Shown here one piece after another: positions 13,568 to 17,450 of a DNA stretch of 17,450 nt (within the stretch, counting starts at the first letter, position 1; each line of letters opens with the position of its first letter). The position numbers and the translations under genes are program-made. Under the pieces are notes generated by a model. The model did no database searches, had not been told where the DNA came from, and worked only from the letters and a program-made list of their open reading frames with translations. The DNA is from a bacterium (lineage in GTDB: Bacteria; Spirochaetota; UBA4802; UBA5550): NCBI GenBank assembly GCA_024224995.1, contig JAAENB010001277.1, forward strand, positions 1 to 17,450, read 5' to 3'.

Positions 13568-14272
13568 ATGAATAAAATCAACATTGAATCATTGTTTCTC
13601 ATGGCAAAGTACGATCCTGAATTTAAAAAAGATCTCCTTGGCAACAGGGAACCGGCCCTTAAAGAATCGGGGATTCCGTTTACCCCGGGAGAGTTAACGC
13701 TTCTGTCGGGGATCGACAGGAAAAAGCTTGAACAGACCATTGATGAATTCTCCGTTCCCGGCATTAGCAAAAAGAGCCTTCCCAACTGGCGCGCTGCCGC
13801 TGCTGTAATGATGCTCCTTGCCTCGGTCCTTTTCGCGGGCCCGTTTTGTAAATCAACAGGTAAACCGGGACAGGTGGAAACAAAAGAAATGAAAACCGAT
13901 GGCTGGGTCGATGAAAATACCTTCCGGGTAACAGCCGTGGGTAGAGCCCAACAGAGATATACCAATATTATTCAAAGAAGAGAAAGCGCAAAGAGAGACG
14001 CAATTCTTAATGCTCAAAGCATTATTCATGATAAATTTAACCCTCCTCCCATCCGCCTGGAAGGAGCCGCAGCAATGGCTTATTACGAAATAACCGGATC
14101 ATTCCTTTCCCAGGAATGCCGGGGAGCAATAAGGGGGGGGGCAGTTATTAAAGAACGGTATGATAAAGACCATAATTGTGAGATTGTTTATGAAGTGAAA
14201 ATGAAGGGATTGAAGAAAAAATGCGGCAATGGCTCCACTTTTTTAACTGCAGCAAGGAGGAGTAATGAATGA
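13568..14272 (+). CDS. Array paralogue 8: C-terminally frameshifted member
   Basis: A 234-residue member with the short N-terminus MNKINIESLFLMAKYDPEF and LLGNREPALKESGIPF. The membrane segment VMMLLASVLFAGP leads to Cys 94 in PFCKSTGKPGQVETKEM, a linker shared with paralogue 11. The LPP20-like part is divergent (NAQSIIHDKFNPPPIRLEGAAAMAYY) and has an additional Cys in SQECRGA. The last residues, KKKCGNGSTFLTAARRSNE, match no sister. In the next frame, the codons at 14229-14246 read M-A-P-L-F-stop, like the MAPNY ends of sisters. One extra A in the run 14216-14221 would explain this; the restored protein would be 225 residues. The extension makes the gene overlap the next start by 8 bp. The expected Cys of EIVYEV is at 204. 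Confidence 0.8.
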   Translation: MNKINIESLFLMAKYDPEFKKDLLGNREPALKESGIPFTPGELTLLSGIDRKKLEQTIDEFSVPGISKKSLPNWRAAAAVMMLLASVLFAGPFCKSTGKPGQVETKEMKTDGWVDENTFRVTAVGRAQQRYTNIIQRRESAKRDAILNAQSIIHDKFNPPPIRLEGAAAMAYYEITGSFLSQECRGAIRGGAVIKERYDKDHNCEIVYEVKMKGLKKKCGNGSTFLTAARRSNE

Positions 14273-14945
14273 AACAAAACGTGTTCATATAGAATCCCTG
14301 TTCCTTATGGCCAGGTATGATAGTGAATTTAAACAACAGCTTCTTGAAGACAGGGAAACCGCTCTCCGCGAGTCGGGCATTCCGTTTACTCCAGGCGAGC
14401 TGATGCTCCTGTCGGGGATCGACAGGGAAAAACTGGAACAGACCATTGATGAGTTCTCTATTCCCGGCATCACTAAAAAGAGCCTTCCCAACTGGAGGGC
14501 AGCCGCAGCGGTAATAATGCTCCTCACCTCGGTTTTGTTAGCCGGTCCTCTGGGCACTATTGCCTGCCGGAGCGGACAGGTGGAAACAAAGAAAATGATC
14601 ACCGACGGCTGGGTAGATGAAGATACCATCCGGGTAACGGCCCTGGGAGCGCCAAAACGGGGCCTTACCAATATTTATCAGAAAAAAGCGACAGCGAGAG
14701 AGGCAGCGTTTATAATGGCGCAGTATACTATGCTGGAAAAATTTAAAGGCCCACGGCTTGAAGGTGCCGCCGGCATGGCTGAATTTGGTAGTACGGGAAT
14801 TGCTGTTGGCAAGGAACTCAGGGGAATTGTCAGGGGCGGTTCAATAATTAAAGAGAAGTTTGATGAAGACCAGAATTGCGAGATTGTTTACGAAGTGAAG
14901 CATAAAGGATTAAAGAAAAAAGTAATAAAGTCTCCAATTTATTAA
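14265..14945 (+). CDS. Array paralogue 9: KRVHIES subgroup, GTIAC linker
   Basis: A 226-residue member beginning MNETKRVHIESLFLMARYD, with AAGGAGG at 14254-14260 as ribosome site inside the extended end of paralogue 8. The leader-like domain is FKQQLLEDRETALRESGIPF, GELMLLSGIDREKLEQTIDEF, then SIPGITKKS with Ile for the usual Val. Cys 101 is in PLGTIACRSGQVETKKM, the same linker as paralogue 1. The LPP20-like part has QKKATAREAAFIMAQYTMLEKFKGPRLEGAAGMAEF, loop GSTGIAVGKELRGIVRGG, and tail KHKGLKKKVIKSPIY with Cys 205. The linker from the hydrophobic segment to DEDTIRV is almost identical at DNA level to that of paralogue 10. Confidence 0.82.
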   Translation: MNETKRVHIESLFLMARYDSEFKQQLLEDRETALRESGIPFTPGELMLLSGIDREKLEQTIDEFSIPGITKKSLPNWRAAAAVIMLLTSVLLAGPLGTIACRSGQVETKKMITDGWVDEDTIRVTALGAPKRGLTNIYQKKATAREAAFIMAQYTMLEKFKGPRLEGAAGMAEFGSTGIAVGKELRGIVRGGSIIKEKFDEDQNCEIVYEVKHKGLKKKVIKSPIY

Positions 14946-14989
14946 GGCAGGCAGCGAGGAATTAAAAGGACGAATTAAAAGGAGGATTT

Positions 14990-15685
14990 ATGAAGGATGG
15001 ATCTCAAAGCGACAGCAAGCGTGTTCACATAGAATCCCTGTTCCTTATGGCCAGGTATGACAGCGAATTTAAACAGCAGCTTCTTGAAGACAGGGAAACC
15101 GCTCTCCGTGAGTCGGGCATCCCGTTTACTCCGGGCGAGGTGATGCTTCTGGAAGGGATCAACAGGGAAAAACTTGAACAGACCATTGAAGAATTCTCTG
15201 TTCCCGGCATCACAAAGAAGAGCCTTTCCAATTGGAGGGCAGCCGCAGCAGTGATACTGCTTCTCACCTCGGTTTTGTTCGCCGGGCCTCTGGGCACCAC
15301 TGCCTGCCGGAGCGGACAGGTGGAAACAAAGAAAATGATCACCGACGGCTGGGTAGATGAAGATACCATCCGGGTAAAGGTCATGGCAGAACCCAAACGG
15401 GGCCTTACCAATATTATTCAGAGAAAAGGAACCGCGAAAGAAGCCGCTCTTATAATGGCGCAAAAAAGAGTTCTTGAAAAATTCACCCCTCCCCGGCTTG
15501 AAGGTGCTGCCGGCATGGCTGAATTTAATAGTACGGGAATTGCTGTTGCCCGGGAACTCGGGGGATTTGTTAAGGGCGGGACAATTATTAAAGAAAAGTA
15601 TGATAAAGACCAGAATTGTGAGATTGTTTATGAAGTGAAAATGAGGGGATTGAAGAAAAGAGTGATGATGGCTCCAAATTATTAA
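14990..15685 (+). CDS. Array paralogue 10: KRVHIES subgroup, GTTAC linker
   Basis: A 231-residue member with N-terminus MKDGSQSDSKRVHIESLFLM. A 12-bp direct repeat (GAATTAAAAGGA at 14959-14970 and 14972-14983) in the 44-bp gap in front duplicates a ribosome-like site; the AAAAGGAGG ending at 14985 lies at proper distance from ATG 14990. The leader-like domain differs by MLLEGINREKLEQTIEEF. The hydrophobic segment VILLLTSVLFAGP is followed by Cys 106 in LGTTACRSGQVETKKM. The LPP20-like part has RKGTAKEAALIMAQKRVLEKFTPPRLEGAAGMAEF and loop NSTGIAVARELGGFVKGG. The tail is KMRGLKKRVMMAPNY with Cys 210. Confidence 0.82.
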   Translation: MKDGSQSDSKRVHIESLFLMARYDSEFKQQLLEDRETALRESGIPFTPGEVMLLEGINREKLEQTIEEFSVPGITKKSLSNWRAAAAVILLLTSVLFAGPLGTTACRSGQVETKKMITDGWVDEDTIRVKVMAEPKRGLTNIIQRKGTAKEAALIMAQKRVLEKFTPPRLEGAAGMAEFNSTGIAVARELGGFVKGGTIIKEKYDKDQNCEIVYEVKMRGLKKRVMMAPNY

Positions 15686-15703
15686 GAGCTGCAAGGAGGA
15701 ATT

Positions 15704-16390
15704 ATGAGTGATAGCAAACGTGTCCACATAGAATCCCTGTTCCTTATGGCCAGGTATGATAGCGAATTTAAACAACAGCTTCTTGAAGACAGGGAAACCG
15801 CTCTCAGTGAGTCGGGCATTCCGTTTAGTCCGGGCGAGCTGATGCTCCTGTCGGCGATTGACAGGGAAAAACTGGAACAGACTATTGATGAATTCTCTGT
15901 TCCCGGTATTACCGGGAAGAGCCTTCCTAACTGGCGCGCTGCCGCAGCTGTAATAATGCTCCTCACCTCGGTCCTTTTCGCGGGCCCGTTTTGCAGATCA
16001 ACAGGTAAACCGGGGCAGGCGGCAACGAAGGAAATGAAGACCGAGGGCTGGGTTGATGAAGATACTTTTCGGGTAACAGCCCTGGGAGTACCCAAACAGG
16101 GCCTTACCAATATTTATCAGAGAAAAGGAACCGCGAAAGAAGCCGCTCTCATAATGGCGCAAAAGAGAATTCTGGAAAAGTTTCAAGGCGTCCAAATGGA
16201 GTGGATGGCAGGAGCCGGATCAATGGGGGATGATGGATCGTCAATGTCGGTATATAAAGAATTTGGCGGCATGGTTAAAGGAGGAACTATTGTTAAAGAA
16301 ACGTATGACAAAGAGCAAAACTGCGAGATTATTTACGAAGTAAAAGCCCGTGGGTTAAAAAAGAGAGTTTTGGGTTTGGTTAATTATTAA
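15704..16390 (+). CDS. Array paralogue 11: GPFC linker with rearranged loop
   Basis: A 228-residue member, MSDSKRVHIESLFLMARYD, with CAAGGAGG before the start. The leader-like domain reads ETALSESGIPFSPGELMLLS and AIDREKLEQTIDEFSVPGIT. Cys 97 sits in PFCRSTGKPGQAATKEM; this linker is otherwise seen in paralogue 8, and GQAATK replaces GQVETK. The helix RKGTAKEAALIMAQKRILEKF equals that of paralogue 10, but the following RIEGAAGMAE motif is replaced by QGVQMEWMAGAGSMGDDGSS. The loop is thus the most divergent in the array. The tail is KARGLKKRVLGLVNY with Cys 207. Confidence 0.82.
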   Translation: MSDSKRVHIESLFLMARYDSEFKQQLLEDRETALSESGIPFSPGELMLLSAIDREKLEQTIDEFSVPGITGKSLPNWRAAAAVIMLLTSVLFAGPFCRSTGKPGQAATKEMKTEGWVDEDTFRVTALGVPKQGLTNIYQRKGTAKEAALIMAQKRILEKFQGVQMEWMAGAGSMGDDGSSMSVYKEFGGMVKGGTIVKETYDKEQNCEIIYEVKARGLKKRVLGLVNY

Positions 16391-16402
16391 AGGAGGTATT
16401 AT

Positions 16403-17110
16403 ATGAAGGAAAAAGAAATATTTCCGGAGGCGGGAAGCTCATTAACAAGCCGTGTCCACATTGAGTCCCTGCTGCTTATGGCAAAGTATGATGATGAATT
16501 CAGGGAAGAGCTTCTTGCAAGCAGGGAAGAATCGCTTAAAAAATCGGGCATACCCTTTGCTGCCGCTGAGATAGTGCTTCTTTCCGGCATCGGCAGGGAG
16601 AAGCTGGAACGAACCATTAATGAGTTTGCCGTTCCCGGCATCACCCAAAAAAGCCTCCCCGGCTGGCGTACGGCCGCCGGCGTAATTATGCTTCTTACCT
16701 CGGTTCTCTTTGCCGGGCCTGTATGCAGAACTGCCGGGACAAGCGGACAGGTGGAAAGCGGGGACGTGATGCGCTCCGAAGGCTGGATAGATGAGAATAC
16801 CTTTCGGGCGAGCGCAGTGGGAATGCCCAATAGAGGGGTGGTAAACATTACTCAAAAGAAAGCCACTGCAAAAAGGGCCGCCACTATGATGGCTCAGAAG
16901 CGTGTCATTGAAAGATTTATTGGAAGCCGTATTGAGGGAGCCGCCGGAATGGCTGAATACGACAGTCCCGCACCGGCCATAGTAAAGGAATTCGGCGGTA
17001 TTGTAAAAAGCGGTAAGGTCATCAAGGAAACATACGATAATGAATATAACTGCGAGATTATTTATGAAGTCAAAAGCCCGGGATTGAGAAAAAGACTTCA
17101 GAATTTTTAA
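16403..17110 (+). CDS. Array paralogue 12: most divergent full-length member
   Basis: A 235-residue member, last in the operon. Its N-terminus MKEKEIFPEAGSSLTSRVHI is unique. The leader-like domain has REELLASREESLKKSGIPF and AAAEIVLLSGIGREKLERTINEF, so the FTPGE of its sisters is FAAAE. SLPGWRTAAGVIMLLTSVLFAGP replaces the otherwise invariant NWRAAAA. Cys 108 lies in PVCRTAGTSGQVESGDVM. The LPP20-like part has QKKATAKRAATMMAQKRVIERFIGSRIEGAAGMAEY, loop DSPAPAIVKEFGGIVKSG, and tail KSPGLRKRLQNF with Cys 217. AGGAGG at 16391-16396, 6 bases before ATG, is an excellent ribosome site. Confidence 0.82.
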   Translation: MKEKEIFPEAGSSLTSRVHIESLLLMAKYDDEFREELLASREESLKKSGIPFAAAEIVLLSGIGREKLERTINEFAVPGITQKSLPGWRTAAGVIMLLTSVLFAGPVCRTAGTSGQVESGDVMRSEGWIDENTFRASAVGMPNRGVVNITQKKATAKRAATMMAQKRVIERFIGSRIEGAAGMAEYDSPAPAIVKEFGGIVKSGKVIKETYDNEYNCEIIYEVKSPGLRKRLQNF

Positions 17111-17209
17111 GGAGACCGGGGTCTTCGGCTCCGCTCAGACACCGGATGGCCGGGAAAAACAGGTCAGAAACTGTGTCGATACCGGGGTCTGTTTCCATCG
17201 GCCCCCCAA

Positions 17210-17305
17210 CCCCCAGAGGGGGCGCAAGAGGTTTTGGAAAGGCACGTGTACCCTTTTGGGACTTAGAAAACCTTTTTCCATCATCTTCTTCCCCCTAAGG
17301 GGGAA
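17210..17305. repeat. Pair of GC-rich palindromes
   Basis: CCCCC-AGA-GGGGG lies at 17210-17222, and TTCCCCC-TAA-GGGGGAA at 17289-17305. Each is a perfect short hairpin, in a purine/pyrimidine-skewed context with more C or G runs beside it. Neither has a following T-tract, so they are not standard terminators. They resemble the palindromic intergenic repeats common in many environmental genomes. Confidence 0.6.
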
Positions 17306-17322
17306 AGGGGGCAAGCGAAAAG

Positions 17323-17402
17323 AGTTTCTTAAGAGTGCGGACCCCACTGAGCGGGGAAAAAATACGTCAGAAACTAAATAATATTGCGAGCTGCATCTGG
17401 CC
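17323..17402. repeat. Second copy of the dispersed intergenic repeat
   Basis: AGTTTCTTAAGAG (17323-17335), GGGGAAAAAATACGTCAGAAACT near 17353-17375 in part, and ATTGCGAGCTGCATC (17383-17397) match blocks in the gap between paralogues 6 and 7. A weaker third copy of the GGGAAAAA...CAGAAACT part lies at about 17150-17172. The order of the blocks is reversed relative to the copy at 12759-12840. Confidence 0.6.
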
Positions 17403-17450
17403 TGGAAGTATCCCCCTCTTCTAAATGTGAGGACTGTTTGACCGAAGGGA

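Larger units (their letters stand above)
17111..17450. other. Non-coding stretch after the array, rich in hairpins and repeats
   Basis: No plausible gene is visible in this 340-bp end of the window. It contains a hairpin directly after the last stop (GGAG/CTCC and CCG/CGG arms, 17111-17132), the decamer ACCGGGGTCT twice (17115-17124, 17181-17190), two C5/G5 palindromes, and copies of the dispersed repeat seen between paralogues 6 and 7. A gene could begin beyond the right edge. Confidence 0.6.

Noticed and set aside
9500..16760. Linker Cys as a standard lipobox in all paralogues
   Set aside because: Residues before Cys (TTA, TIA, GPY, GPF) do not fit the L-(A/S)-(G/A) pattern, and most copies carry 75-95 residues before the hydrophobic segment.
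9064..16855. Long open frames on the minus strand opposite each array gene
   Set aside because: They recur in every repeat as shadows of the conserved plus-strand codons, lack ribosome sites, and cross gene boundaries.
8655..17110. Calling the array a complete RiPP biosynthetic cluster
   Set aside because: No radical SAM, YcaO, lanthionine synthetase, C39 peptidase or ABC transporter is in the window, and the proteins lack a short core peptide.
17111..17132. Intrinsic terminator of the operon
   Set aside because: A hairpin is present but no T-run follows it.

Overview
The window reads like accessory chromosome from a Gram-negative, motile or chemotactic bacterium with large signalling proteins. 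A 7TMR-DISM receptor ending in an RsbW-like ATPase domain, a chemoreceptor with several membrane spans and no HAMP domain, and an OmpA/PD40 lipoprotein together suggest a spirochaete (Leptospira-like) or a related lineage. That is inference from gene types only; no rRNA or other taxonomic marker is present.

Left part, 1-8483. The window opens with four copies of a 39-bp tandem repeat. An Lrp/AsnC regulator follows, then a 419-bp intergenic stretch with a perfect-arm palindrome and a possible structured leader. Next come an exported pentapeptide-repeat protein and a start-less sCache_2 domain that lies in the same frame directly after the pentapeptide stop codon. A heptamer-based inverted repeat separates these from genes on the minus strand: an OmpA-family lipoprotein with PD40 repeats and a methyl-accepting chemotaxis protein. 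The chemoreceptor diverges from a 7TMR-DISM/PAS/ATPase sensor, and both sides have well-formed sigma70-type promoters. A SanA/YdcF (DUF218) membrane protein lies convergently with the sensor.

Right part, 8603-17110. A strong promoter starts a run of twelve tandem paralogues, all on the plus strand and mostly spaced 12-95 bp apart, with one 8-bp overlap; they look like one operon. Eleven share an unusual architecture. An N-terminal domain of about 60 residues resembles the nitrile-hydratase-like leader peptides (NHLP, Os1348/Franean1_4349-type) of RiPP precursors. It is followed by one hydrophobic segment after a Ser-Leu-Pro-Asn-Trp-Arg motif, a short Cys-containing linker, and a C-terminal domain that resembles LPP20/FlgT-N proteins. 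The first paralogue has lost the leader-like domain precisely. The paralogues are mosaics of exchangeable modules, with two alternative Cys positions, two kinds of C-terminal tail and a variable loop. One has a frameshifted C-terminus. No RiPP maturase, peptidase or exporter lies in the window, so the role of the leader-like domain is open. This array is the most likely undescribed system here.

Right end, 17111-17450. No credible gene; the stretch holds GC-rich hairpins and copies of a short dispersed repeat also found inside the array between the sixth and seventh paralogues.
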